This document shows, in pieces, positions 1-7,675 of a stretch of 64,000 bases of DNA. The translations under genes were made by a program, and so were the position numbers. This DNA is from an uncultured Alphaproteobacteria bacterium (GTDB lineage: Bacteria > Pseudomonadota > Alphaproteobacteria > RF32 > CAG-239): the NCBI GenBank assembly GCA_934271465.1, contig CAKQRQ010000008.1, forward strand, positions 1-64,000, written 5' to 3'. The notes below the pieces were generated by a model, which worked only from the letters and a program-made list of their open reading frames with translations, was not told the origin of the DNA and ran no database searches. How positions within the stretch are numbered: the first letter of the stretch is position 1; every line of letters starts with the position of its first letter.

Positions 1-77
1 TGGCGCGCCCGGCAGGATTCGAACTTACAACCTTCTGATCCGTAGTCAGATGCTCTATCCAATTGAGCTACGGGCGC
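1..77 (-). tRNA. tRNA-Arg (ACG)
   Basis: Read on the minus strand, a full cloverleaf is visible. The acceptor stem GCGCCCG pairs with CGGGCGC, the D-arm is GCTC/GAGC, the anticodon stem TCTGA/TCAGA encloses loop CTACGGA, and the T-loop is TTCGAAT. The anticodon ACG reads CGN arginine codons once A34 is deaminated. The 3' CCA is encoded in the DNA. The gene touches the left edge of the window but appears complete. Confidence 0.95.
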
Positions 78-140
78 ATCGTCATAACGAAAACAGTTAA
101 TAGCGCAATAAAACAAAAAAAGCAAGAAATTTTTTCAAAA

Positions 141-240
141 TTTGTAATTTTCTTTACAAATAATTTAACAAAATAAAGTAAAGTGGTTCTGAATTTAGAG
201 TTTTAAGACAGGTTTTTGTAAAAAATTTCTTTACAAAACC
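141..240. promoter_or_regulatory. Two related inverted repeats upstream of a lipoprotein gene
   Basis: Two copies of an inverted repeat with half-sites TTTGTAA and TTACAAA lie in the gap before the gene at 298: 141-147/154-160 and 214-221/231-238. The second is longer (GGTTTT..GTAAA against TTTACAAAACC) and ends about 58 bases before the start codon. The same half-sites with a T-rich spacer in both suggest paired operators or AT-rich hairpins. No cognate regulator is identified. Confidence 0.35.
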
Positions 241-297
241 GTAAGATAGTGTAAAAACAAACAAGAGTGTTATTTTATTTTTTAAGGTGCTTTTTCG

Positions 298-1398
298 ATG
301 ACAAAATTAGCAAAATTATCTTCAGTTATTATGGCAACGGCCGTTTTGGGCGGGTGCACATATTCATCCGATGCCATTTTCCCGTCATTATTCGGGTCTG
401 ATGTGCAAGAGGAGTCTCTTGAACAGCAAAATGCCGCAGAAGCGGGAATTGTGCTCGGAACAACGGATTTTAAACCGGTCAACGTTTCAGAAGTCAGCAA
501 TACGGGAACATTTGTCGGACAAAAAGTCATCACATTCCGCAATGAACTGAGCCAGTTGCAAGAATCAATCAAAACAAACAATGCCAAACTTCAGGAAATC
601 AGAAGTTCGGTTGTTAACAATGCGCTCCAGTATCATAAAACTGTCGGAACAATTGAGGCCAAACTTCAAGTCGGCACAACTCCCGGAAACCCGAGGATGT
701 TTGAAATGCTGGCTCAGTCGCAGAATAATATCCAGACAATGGCGACCAATTCAGCAGCTCTGAATCAGCTTTCCGCAAAAGTCGCGGCAGATACAGCCAA
801 TACGGATTATTTGGTTGAATCAATTCGCTCGGCTTACAGCATCTCCGGCGCGGTAGACGAAGATCATCGTCAGCTGCATGTCTTAGAGAATGAAGCCGGA
901 CAAACATCAATCTTGATGCACTCTTTGCTGGGCGAGGTCAGCGGGGATATTTCTCGTCAGCAGCAATATATCGATACAGCAAATAATAACATTGCACGGT
1001 TAAGCGATGCTATCCGAGTCGGAAGCTACGGCGTTAACAATGCTCCGATGATGCGTTCGCCTGTTTTGGCGCCGATGGGCGGCCAGCCGGCCGGTCGTCA
1101 GCCTGCGGTTGCGGCAGCTATGTCAGGAAAGCCGTTGTTTGCAGTTAAATTTGCATCAAAAGATGTCAACTATAAAGAAGGCCTGAAACAGGCTGTTGGC
1201 AATGCGGTTGCCAAAAAACAAAATGTCATTTTTGATGTCGTCGCCGTTAACCCTGTTCAGGGAGCCTCGGCTCAGAAATATGCCTCAAAAATCTTTCAAG
1301 AGATTATTGATATGGGGGTAAGCGCAGACAGGGTCAATATCTCAGCCAAGACAGATGCCAAAGCTTCTGCGCCGGCTGTTATGATTTTTGTCCGCTAA
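298..1398 (+). CDS. Putative outer-membrane lipoprotein with coiled-coil middle
   Basis: The 366-residue product begins with a short signal peptide and a lipobox (V-L-G-G-C, Cys about residue 20), so it should be lipidated and exported. Residues ~80-240 are helical, rich in Gln, Asn and Ser, and look like a periplasmic coiled coil. A Pro/Gly/Met-rich linker follows (~245-285). The last ~90 residues, beginning near KPLFAVKF, alternate strands and helices and loosely recall an OmpA-like or SPOR-like envelope domain, but I cannot assign a family. It stands alone, with a terminator directly behind it. A role as an envelope or cell-wall lipoprotein is inference. Confidence 0.7.
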   Translation: MTKLAKLSSVIMATAVLGGCTYSSDAIFPSLFGSDVQEESLEQQNAAEAGIVLGTTDFKPVNVSEVSNTGTFVGQKVITFRNELSQLQESIKTNNAKLQEIRSSVVNNALQYHKTVGTIEAKLQVGTTPGNPRMFEMLAQSQNNIQTMATNSAALNQLSAKVAADTANTDYLVESIRSAYSISGAVDEDHRQLHVLENEAGQTSILMHSLLGEVSGDISRQQQYIDTANNNIARLSDAIRVGSYGVNNAPMMRSPVLAPMGGQPAGRQPAVAAAMSGKPLFAVKFASKDVNYKEGLKQAVGNAVAKKQNVIFDVVAVNPVQGASAQKYASKIFQEIIDMGVSADRVNISAKTDAKASAPAVMIFVR

Positions 1399-1414
1399 AA
1401 TAATAAATAAAAAA

Positions 1415-1446
1415 GAGCCCTGATAAAAACATCAGGGTTCTTTTTT
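1415..1446 (+). terminator. Rho-independent terminator
   Basis: A 10-bp stem (GAGCCCTGAT / ATCAGGGTTC, one G-U pair) with a 6-base loop is followed at once by six T. It sits 17 bases after the stop of the lipoprotein gene and ends its transcript. Confidence 0.85.
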
Positions 1447-1454
1447 GCGTAAAA

Positions 1455-2039
1455 TCAACTACGTTCATGCGTTTTAACCGGCTGACGAGGATGAGAAGGA
1501 AAAGAACGCTGAGGCAAAGAAAAGCGCAAATTTTGAATTTTTTCTGATGAAGATTTTTGATGGGGCGTTTCTTTTGACTTTTCTTTTTTCTTGGAAATTT
1601 GGGAGCTGGGCAAGGGCTTAATCTGAACCTGAGTAAGGATGCTCATATCCACCGGTTGATGGAAAGTTTTGCTTGAAGTAAGACGATTCACATCTTGTTG
1701 AAGATTCCCCTTGGCGCTGACAAGCTCCACTGCTGCTCTTGTCAAAAAGAGACTATCTTCTTTTGTTTTGTCAACCAACAAAGAAAGATTTTCATCTTGA
1801 GGGTTTTGAGAAGCTTTTTGGCGCAGAGAAGATAGTGTTTCTCGTGTTTCTTTCTGCTGCTTTTTTATTTGAAGACGCGTGTTATCCAATTCTTTTCTAA
1901 ACGCGGTAAGACGGTTCAGAAGTTTATCGCGTTTAGCCTCATAATTCGGATCATCCTTATTTAAGTGCTCTATGCTTTTTTCCAAAGAGCTCCCGTCATC
2001 GGACGATTCGTCAAGCTTTTGTGTGTCATCGTTTGCCAT
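1455..2039 (-). CDS. Hypothetical coiled-coil protein, basic C-terminus
   Basis: I chose the ATG at 2039 (MANDDTQKL...) because a GGAG box lies about 8 bases upstream; the frame extends further upstream without a ribosome binding site. The 194-residue product has no signal peptide or membrane segment. Residues ~20-120 are charged heptad-like helix (many K, E, Q, L). The last third is disordered and rich in Ser, Lys and Pro. It lies downstream of rpsA on the same strand but beyond that gene's terminator, so it is probably transcribed separately. Family unknown; a cytoplasmic scaffold or adaptor is possible but not supported. Confidence 0.65.
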   Translation of the reverse strand: MANDDTQKLDESSDDGSSLEKSIEHLNKDDPNYEAKRDKLLNRLTAFRKELDNTRLQIKKQQKETRETLSSLRQKASQNPQDENLSLLVDKTKEDSLFLTRAAVELVSAKGNLQQDVNRLTSSKTFHQPVDMSILTQVQIKPLPSSQISKKKEKSKETPHQKSSSEKIQNLRFSLPQRSFPSHPRQPVKTHERS

Positions 2040-2100
2040 CAAAACATCTCCAAATAACTCAACTATATATAAGTGTAGCATATTTCATTGAAAAAAGCAT

Positions 2101-2131
2101 TAAAAAAAGCTCTCCTTTTGCAAAGAGAGCT
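2101..2131 (-). terminator. Rho-independent terminator of rpsA
   Basis: On the minus strand the stem AGCTCTC/GAGAGCT with a 10-base loop is followed by a run of seven T, about 25 bases past the rpsA stop codon. Confidence 0.85.
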
Positions 2132-2156
2132 CTGATAAGACAAAACAACTTAAAAA

Positions 2157-3839
2157 TTAAGCGTTTTTCTTCAAGGCTTCGCCAAGAGCATCACCGAGAG
2201 CAGAATTACCCGTTGCGGAAGAATATTCTTCCAGAGCTTTCTTCTCTTCGTCGATTTCCAAAGCTTTGATAGACAAAGTTACTTTGGCGTTTTTCTTGTC
2301 AACAGAAGTAACTTTGGCTTCAACTTCATCGCCTTCTTTGAAGTTTTCGGTGTTCTGCAAAGCTTTGTCGCGAGACAGATCAGCTTTTTTGATTGTTGCA
2401 GAAGCGCCGTTAACATCAACAGTCAAAGCTTTATCATCAATGGCTGTAACTTTGCCTTTAACGACATCGCCTTTTTTGAGGCCGTTCAAAGCAGCAGAAA
2501 CGCTGTCTTCGGTCAATTGTTTAATACCGAGGCTGATGCGCTCTTTCTCAACATCAACGTCAATAATTTTGGCTTTGATGTCCTGACCTTTAGTATAGTC
2601 TTTAACGGCTTCTTCACCGGACTTGTCCCAAGAGATGTCAGACAAGTGAATCATACCGTCAATTTCATCAGACAAACCAACAAACAAACCGAACTCGGTA
2701 ATGTTTTTGATTTTGCCCTCAATAACGGATCCGACCGGATGCTCTTCAATATAAGCAGCCCACGGATTCGGTGTGCATTGTTTAATGCCGAGGCTGATGC
2801 GGCGTTTGTCGGCATCAACTTCCAAGACCTTAACTTCAACTTCTTGAGAAGTCGAAACAATTTTACCCGGATGAACGTTTTTGCGTGTCCAGCTCATCTC
2901 AGAGACGTGAACCAAACCTTCAATACCGTCTTCCAATTCAACAAATGCACCATAATCGGTAATGTTGGTAACTTTACCTGTGTAAACTTCGCCGACATGA
3001 TATTTGCCTTCAACCTTAGCCCAAGGATCAGATTCAAGCTGTTTCATACCCAAGCTGATGCGTTGAGTATCTTCGTTGAATTTGATGACCTGAACTTTAA
3101 CAGTCTGGCCGACAGACAAAACTTCAGCCGGATGATTGATGCGGCGCCAAGAAATATCTGTAACGTGCAGCAAGCCGTCAACACCGCCCAAATCAATAAA
3201 TGCACCGTAATCAGTAATGTTTTTGACAACACCCTCAAGGATAGAACCTTCTTTGAGGTCGTTAATCAATTCGGCGCGAGCCTCGGCTCTGGTTTCTTCC
3301 AAAACAACGCGGCGGGAAACAACAATGTTGCCTCTGACTTTGTCCATTTTGAGAATTTGGAAAGGTTGAACAACACCCATCAACGGCGTAATGTCGCGGA
3401 TCGGGCGAATATCAATCTGAGAACCGGGCAAGAAGGCAATGGCGCCGTTCAAATCAACAGTAAAGCCGCCTTTAACTCTGCCGAAAATAACACCGTTAAC
3501 TCTTTCGCCGGCATTAAGAGATTTTTCCAAATCATGCCAGGCTTCTTCACGGCGAGCTTTTTCACGAGACAAAACGATATTGCCGTCTTTGTCTTCATAA
3601 CGGTCAACATAAACCTCGACCGTGTCACCGACTTTGAGTTCGGGATTTTGACCGAATTCACGCAACGGAATACGACCTTCAGATTTCAAGCCGACATCAA
3701 CAGTTGCAAAATCAGGAGTTACACGGATAATCGTTCCTTTGACAACCGAACCTGTAATGCCGTTATCGCCGAATTGTTCATTCAGCAAAGCTTCAAAGTT
3801 TTCGTTTGTCTCGGGAATTTTAAATTCTGTATTAGTCAT
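2157..3839 (-). CDS. rpsA: 30S ribosomal protein S1
   Basis: The 560-residue product contains six S1 (OB-fold) repeats, seen as recurring segments such as YGAFIDLGGVDGLLHVTDISW and its relatives. The first two are the degenerate ribosome-binding repeats and the later ones bind mRNA. S1 recruits mRNAs with weak Shine-Dalgarno sites. The ATG at 3839 (MTNTEFKIPE...) fits the family's N-terminus; the longer frame upstream crosses the leader. There is no good Shine-Dalgarno, which is usual for this autoregulated gene. It lies behind cmk, the typical proteobacterial order. Length matches alphaproteobacterial S1. Confidence 0.97.
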   Translation of the reverse strand: MTNTEFKIPETNENFEALLNEQFGDNGITGSVVKGTIIRVTPDFATVDVGLKSEGRIPLREFGQNPELKVGDTVEVYVDRYEDKDGNIVLSREKARREEAWHDLEKSLNAGERVNGVIFGRVKGGFTVDLNGAIAFLPGSQIDIRPIRDITPLMGVVQPFQILKMDKVRGNIVVSRRVVLEETRAEARAELINDLKEGSILEGVVKNITDYGAFIDLGGVDGLLHVTDISWRRINHPAEVLSVGQTVKVQVIKFNEDTQRISLGMKQLESDPWAKVEGKYHVGEVYTGKVTNITDYGAFVELEDGIEGLVHVSEMSWTRKNVHPGKIVSTSQEVEVKVLEVDADKRRISLGIKQCTPNPWAAYIEEHPVGSVIEGKIKNITEFGLFVGLSDEIDGMIHLSDISWDKSGEEAVKDYTKGQDIKAKIIDVDVEKERISLGIKQLTEDSVSAALNGLKKGDVVKGKVTAIDDKALTVDVNGASATIKKADLSRDKALQNTENFKEGDEVEAKVTSVDKKNAKVTLSIKALEIDEEKKALEEYSSATGNSALGDALGEALKKNA

Positions 3840-3905
3840 TAATATAATAAATTTCAAAAAATGCCAGACCCGAAAATATCGGCGGACTTGCGCTTGAGGG
3901 ATAAC

Positions 3906-3944
3906 CTTTGAACAAACGAAACGCCCCGTTTTGTTCAAACAGGG
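3906..3944 (-). promoter_or_regulatory. Hairpin in the cmk-rpsA intergenic leader
   Basis: On the minus strand TTTGAACAAA pairs with TTTGTTCAAA around a GC-rich centre (ACGGGGCGTTTCG). It lies between cmk and rpsA, about 65-100 bases before the rpsA start. There is no T-run, so a leader or processing structure for S1 autoregulation is more likely than a terminator. The assignment is inference. Confidence 0.4.
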
Positions 3945-3995
3945 CTATTTATACACATAAATATTTATTTTTCAAGCAAAAAAGCTCAAAAACCA

Positions 3996-4649
3996 TTATT
4001 TTGCGTCAATAATTTTGCAGGCTTTGTCAAAAACTTCATCGGCCGTCAAAAGAGAGGTATCGATGATTGTCGCATCATCTGCCGGTTTGAGAGGTGCCGA
4101 TGTGCGAGAACTATCCCGCAAATCCCGCTCTTTTGTCTGAGCCAAAACATCTTCATAAGATGAAGGAAGCCCCTTTTGAAGATATTCCGTATGGCGGCGC
4201 ATGGCGCGGACTTCCGGCGATGCTGTGATAAATAGTTTGATATCAGCCGCCGGACAAACAACGGTTCCCGTGTCTCGACCATCATAAACAACGCCGTTGG
4301 CCGGAGATCCATCGGCAAAAACGGGTTGAAGTGCAAAGTTTTGCTGCATTTTAAGAAGGGCTTGTCTGACCAAAGGCATTGCCGCAACTTTAGAAGCGGC
4401 CTGACCACCCAAAGCCGAACGAAAATCAGGGTGTTTGGCGAGCGCCATCATTTTTGAAAAAGTAAGAGATTTTGCCGATTCTTCAGCCTTAGAAGCATCT
4501 TCTGTCGAAAATCCGTTAGAAATTAAGTCTATACCGACAGCTCGATAAACCATTCCCGTGTCAAAATAAGCTAAATGATATTTGCTGGCTAAGCGGTTGG
4601 CCAAAGTTCCTTTTCCGGCTGCGGCCGGTCCGTCAATCGTGATAATCAT
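3996..4649 (-). CDS. cmk: Cytidylate kinase
   Basis: The 217-residue enzyme phosphorylates CMP and dCMP with ATP in pyrimidine nucleotide metabolism. The P-loop is near the N-terminus (DGPAAAGKGT, residues ~6-15), followed by the FDTGMVYRAVG substrate segment. YDGRDTGTVVCPAAD is the NMP-binding motif and the Arg-rich lid (RHTEYLQKG) follows. It has the usual bacterial length and lies directly upstream of rpsA on the same strand, the classic pair. Confidence 0.97.
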   Translation of the reverse strand: MIITIDGPAAAGKGTLANRLASKYHLAYFDTGMVYRAVGIDLISNGFSTEDASKAEESAKSLTFSKMMALAKHPDFRSALGGQAASKVAAMPLVRQALLKMQQNFALQPVFADGSPANGVVYDGRDTGTVVCPAADIKLFITASPEVRAMRRHTEYLQKGLPSSYEDVLAQTKERDLRDSSRTSAPLKPADDATIIDTSLLTADEVFDKACKIIDAK

Positions 4650-4713
4650 CGAAAAATCCCAAAAAAGTTATTTGAGTAACCATTTTTTTATTTATTAAGA
4701 ATAAAATAAACAG

Positions 4714-4719
4714 TATAAT
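4714..4719 (+). promoter_or_regulatory. Candidate -10 box for the exported-protein/rsmE operon
   Basis: A perfect TATAAT lies 54 bases before the ATG at 4773, in an AT-rich gap between divergent genes. The -35 region 17 bases upstream (TTTATT) is weak, so this is a moderate call. Confidence 0.4.
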
Positions 4720-4772
4720 AAAAAAAGGATAAATATCAAAATGTGTATATTTTTTAGGGAAAGGATAGGCAA

Positions 4773-5216
4773 ATGCGTAAAGGAATGATTATCGGCGCAT
4801 TATGTGCAATGGGAATAAGCTTTTCGGCATGGGCGATTGTCGGACAAAATTCGGATGATGCTTTGTCGTATAAAAATATGGTAACGGGTTCCTCGGTCCT
4901 TTCCACAGTCGGACGGAAGACAGAAGAAGCCAAAGAAGTAACGGTCAAAACAGTTGATTTGCGCTCGGCGACGACTAAAAGCGTTTCTTTATCTGTCGGC
5001 GATGAGGTTGAAGTCATTCTTCCGACTTCGGAATATACATGGAAAGTTAAGATTTATGATTCGTCAAAAGTTGCTCAAATGGTTGATGGAACAGTCAATA
5101 AAGAGAATGAACGTATTTTGAAATTTAAGCGTCAAGCGTCGGGAAGCGTCGGGATTTATTTTATCGGAACAAATGCTTCTGGCGACATTAAAGATAAAAG
5201 TGTGATGGTTAATTAA
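4773..5216 (+). CDS. Exported hypothetical protein, possibly chagasin-like fold
   Basis: The 147-residue product has a clear signal peptide (MRKGMIIGALCAMG... with A-W-A near residue 22) and so is periplasmic. The mature part is all-beta; a segment around VSLSVGDEVEVILPTSEYTW resembles the strand-loop pattern of chagasin-type (I42) peptidase inhibitors, but the similarity is weak and the inhibitor loops are not convincing. An AGGGAAAGGA box precedes the start. Its stop overlaps the start of rsmE by one base (TAATG), so the two are translationally coupled. Function unknown. Confidence 0.6.
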   Translation: MRKGMIIGALCAMGISFSAWAIVGQNSDDALSYKNMVTGSSVLSTVGRKTEEAKEVTVKTVDLRSATTKSVSLSVGDEVEVILPTSEYTWKVKIYDSSKVAQMVDGTVNKENERILKFKRQASGSVGIYFIGTNASGDIKDKSVMVN

Positions 5217-5953
5217 TGAAAAATACACAACACATAAGGCTTTGGTTTGGCGATAAATTAGTATCTGGAAAAGAAATCATCCTTTCAGATAAAGATTCTC
5301 ATTATTTAATTAATGTGATGAGGTGTGTGCAGGGAGACAACATTCGTTGTTTTAATGCTTCAGACGGAGAATTTTTAGCCCAGATTATCAGCGCGGATAA
5401 AAAGAAAAGCATTGTTAAATTGCAAAAACAGCTCAGGCAGTCCGAAAAAGAAAAAGATATTTGGCTGTTGTTTGCGCCGCTTAAAAAAGATAAAACGGAT
5501 TTTGTGGTTGAAAAGGCCGTTGAGCTGGGAGCTTCAAAAATTATTCCTGTCCTGACAAGATATACAAATACCGATAAAGTTAAAAACGAACGGTTTGAAG
5601 CTCAGGCCAAGGAGTCGGCAGAACAGTGCGAGAGGTTGAGTGTTCCGGAAATTTCAAAGGCGGTGGAATTAAAAAAGCTTTTAACAGAATGGAACAAAGA
5701 CAGAGTGCTGTTTTTTATGGATGAACGAAAGAACGGGATACCTGCGGTCGAGGCATTTAAGAACGGTAAAGGTCGTCCGGCAGCGATTTTGATAGGTCCT
5801 GAAGGCGGTTTTGCGGAAGAAGAAGCGGAAATGTTGGTCGCGTGCGATTTTGTTAAAAATGTTAGCTTGGGACCCAGAATTTTAAGAGCAGAAACAGCGG
5901 CAGCAGCGGCTCTGGCTGTTTGGCAGGCGATAGAAGGGGATTGGAAAAAATAA
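5216..5953 (+). CDS. rsmE: 16S rRNA (uracil1498-N3)-methyltransferase
   Basis: This 245-residue SPOUT-family enzyme methylates U1498 in helix 44 of 16S rRNA with S-adenosylmethionine. An N-terminal PUA-like domain (residues ~1-70) is followed by the knotted domain. Diagnostic segments are FVVEKAVELGASKIIP, the SAM-site ILIGPEGGFAEEEAE and the C-terminal SLGPRILRAETAAAAAL knot. It overlaps the upstream exported-protein gene by one base and is followed directly by a response regulator gene, so all are probably co-transcribed. Confidence 0.96.
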   Translation: MKNTQHIRLWFGDKLVSGKEIILSDKDSHYLINVMRCVQGDNIRCFNASDGEFLAQIISADKKKSIVKLQKQLRQSEKEKDIWLLFAPLKKDKTDFVVEKAVELGASKIIPVLTRYTNTDKVKNERFEAQAKESAEQCERLSVPEISKAVELKKLLTEWNKDRVLFFMDERKNGIPAVEAFKNGKGRPAAILIGPEGGFAEEEAEMLVACDFVKNVSLGPRILRAETAAAAALAVWQAIEGDWKK

Positions 5954-5954
5954 A

Positions 5955-6620
5955 ATGAAAATATTGATAGCTGATGATCATGAGTTATTTTTAAAAGGTC
6001 TTGAGATGATTTTATCGGACTCTTATCCAGAGGCAGCCCTGATAAAAGCCAAAGATTATACGGAAGTTTTTGACGCAATCAGAAAAAACAAAGACTTAAC
6101 TTTAATCCTGACGGATTTGGCCATGCCCGGAGCCAGATGGTTGGATGCTTTGAATAAAATTCATACAACAACACCGGAAACACCCATAATTATTTTATCG
6201 GCGGTTTTTGATAAAGAAATCGTGCAAAAAACGATAGAATTGGGAGCCGCCGGATATATTCCGAAAACATCAAGCAATGCAGTTATTCTTTCTGCGGTTA
6301 ATTTGGTGTTGTCAGGCGGAGTTTACATACCGGCAGAGCTTCTTCAGGGAACATCTCAAAATGAGTTTAATCTACTCAAACAATTAGAAGATATGCCTGA
6401 AAATCAGGATGTTTCCGAAAAAATCAAAATTCTTTCTCCACGGCAGATTGATGTTTTAAAATTGATTGCCGAGGGAAAGTCAAACAAACAGATTGCTTAT
6501 GAACTGGGGCTGACGGAAGGAACCGTCAAACTCCATGTGACGGCCATCTTAAAATTATTAAATGTTTATAACAGAACCGGAGCTGTCGCTGCGGCAAAAC
6601 ATGTAGGGATATTAAATTAA
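5955..6620 (+). CDS. LuxR/NarL-family response regulator
   Basis: The 221-residue protein has an N-terminal receiver domain: acidic pair in ADDHE, phospho-acceptor Asp in LILTDLAMPG (~residue 54), conserved Ser in IILSA and Lys in YIPKTSS. A LuxR-type helix-turn-helix follows (~155-220; LSPRQIDVLKLIAEGKSNKQ then TEGTVKLHVTAI). It should be a phosphorylation-controlled DNA-binding regulator. No histidine kinase lies nearby; the next gene encodes an HPt-like protein, which suggests a phosphorelay. It starts one base after the rsmE stop. Confidence 0.93.
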   Translation: MKILIADDHELFLKGLEMILSDSYPEAALIKAKDYTEVFDAIRKNKDLTLILTDLAMPGARWLDALNKIHTTTPETPIIILSAVFDKEIVQKTIELGAAGYIPKTSSNAVILSAVNLVLSGGVYIPAELLQGTSQNEFNLLKQLEDMPENQDVSEKIKILSPRQIDVLKLIAEGKSNKQIAYELGLTEGTVKLHVTAILKLLNVYNRTGAVAAAKHVGILN

Positions 6621-6621
6621 A

Positions 6622-6969
6622 ATGACAAACATTAATCAAAAACAATTAGACGAATATTTGGATATCTTCGGTAAAAGCAAAATGCAGGGATTGCTCAAGG
6701 ATTATTTGGCAGAATCTTCAAAATCATGGGCAGCCCTTGATAAGTTTTCAGATGCTGAAAAACAACAAGTTTTTCATTGTTGGCGCTCAAGCAGTCTCGT
6801 TTTTGGGATGGAAGACTTTTCTAAAATGTGCACTAAAATAGAAGATGATTTTTTAAATAACCGTTTAGGAAAAATTGCAAATTTAATCTCAAAAAGCCAA
6901 GATTGTTATCAAAAAAGCATTTTGAAAGTTATTGAGGTTTTGCAAGAGAGGGAAAATGAATATAAATAA
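6622..6969 (+). CDS. Putative histidine phosphotransfer (HPt)-like protein
   Basis: The 115-residue product is all helical, without signal peptide. The segment VFHCWRSSSLVFGMEDFSKM keeps the HPt signature His-x-x-(Lys/Arg)-x-Ser-Ser followed by a hydrophobic stretch with Gly; the candidate phospho-His is about residue 52. Length and the helix after the motif (CTKIEDDF) suit a single HPt four-helix bundle. It lies one base behind the response regulator and overlaps the next gene by 14 bases. A phosphorelay with the regulator is inferred from motif and position; family assignment is tentative. Confidence 0.55.
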   Translation: MTNINQKQLDEYLDIFGKSKMQGLLKDYLAESSKSWAALDKFSDAEKQQVFHCWRSSSLVFGMEDFSKMCTKIEDDFLNNRLGKIANLISKSQDCYQKSILKVIEVLQERENEYK

Positions 6970-7672
6970 ATCGTCTCAACAAGCGGATTTGCCGGCGTAT
7001 CAGAGAATAGTCGAAGGAGATTTGTATCTGAATCCGAAAAAATGTGCAAGAAGAGATAATGATTTTGTAAGTATGCTCCGAACTTTTTTTCAATATAAAA
7101 AACTGGTAGCGGAGACAATTTGGGAACTGAAAAAAGATCAAAAGGTCTTACAAGTCGGTGTTGTTAACGGAAGCGAAATGGATGAAGTGGCCATGGCGGT
7201 GGGCGCGTATGGCCGGTATGATATAGTGGACGTTAACCCTGCTCAGGCCGATAGGGTAACTGAAAAATACTGGAAACTCTATCATAATATGAAAGTATAT
7301 AAAAAGAATGTAATTGATGTAGAAGATTCTACTGAATATGATGCTGTTATTTGCTTTATGGTGCTCTCCGAAGTTCCGTCGCAAACCAAGAGCCAAATAA
7401 TTAACAAAGCCCTCAGAATGGTAAAAGTGGGAGGAAAAGTTATTTTTACAGATTGGCACAATCCTGAAGAATATCATCCTTTAAGATACATTGTTCGAAT
7501 GTATAATCGGTTGTATCACCCGTTTGTTGAAAGGTTGTGGGACAGGAATATTTCGGTATATGCCAAGCCAGAATACCGAAATAAATTTGAATGGAAAAAG
7601 GACACCTATTTTGGGCGAATGTTCCAAAAAACAGTCGCAATCAAAAAAGAAGAGTTTGATATTAATTCGTAA
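6956..7672 (+). CDS. RquA-like methyltransferase (rhodoquinone biosynthesis)
   Basis: The start at 6956 (MNINKSSQQ...) has a GAGAGGG box, unlike the upstream in-frame start. The 238-residue protein is a Rossmann SAM-type methyltransferase with an atypical motif I (VLQVGVVNGSEMDEVA rather than the GxGxG loop), IVDVNPAQ, and a late segment KVGGKVIFTDWHNPEEYHPL. The unusual motif I and the D-x-H-x-P...H-P-L-R stretch are what I recall of RquA, which converts ubiquinone to rhodoquinone for fumarate reduction under low oxygen. It could instead be an unassigned UbiE-like enzyme. It overlaps the HPt-like gene by 14 bases. Confidence 0.6.
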   Translation: MNINKSSQQADLPAYQRIVEGDLYLNPKKCARRDNDFVSMLRTFFQYKKLVAETIWELKKDQKVLQVGVVNGSEMDEVAMAVGAYGRYDIVDVNPAQADRVTEKYWKLYHNMKVYKKNVIDVEDSTEYDAVICFMVLSEVPSQTKSQIINKALRMVKVGGKVIFTDWHNPEEYHPLRYIVRMYNRLYHPFVERLWDRNISVYAKPEYRNKFEWKKDTYFGRMFQKTVAIKKEEFDINS

Positions 7673-7675
7673 GTT

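Noticed and set aside
2517..3842. 441-codon plus-strand frame antisense to rpsA
   Set aside because: It mirrors the rpsA gene exactly, has Asn/Phe-rich composition typical of an antisense frame, and no ribosome binding site.
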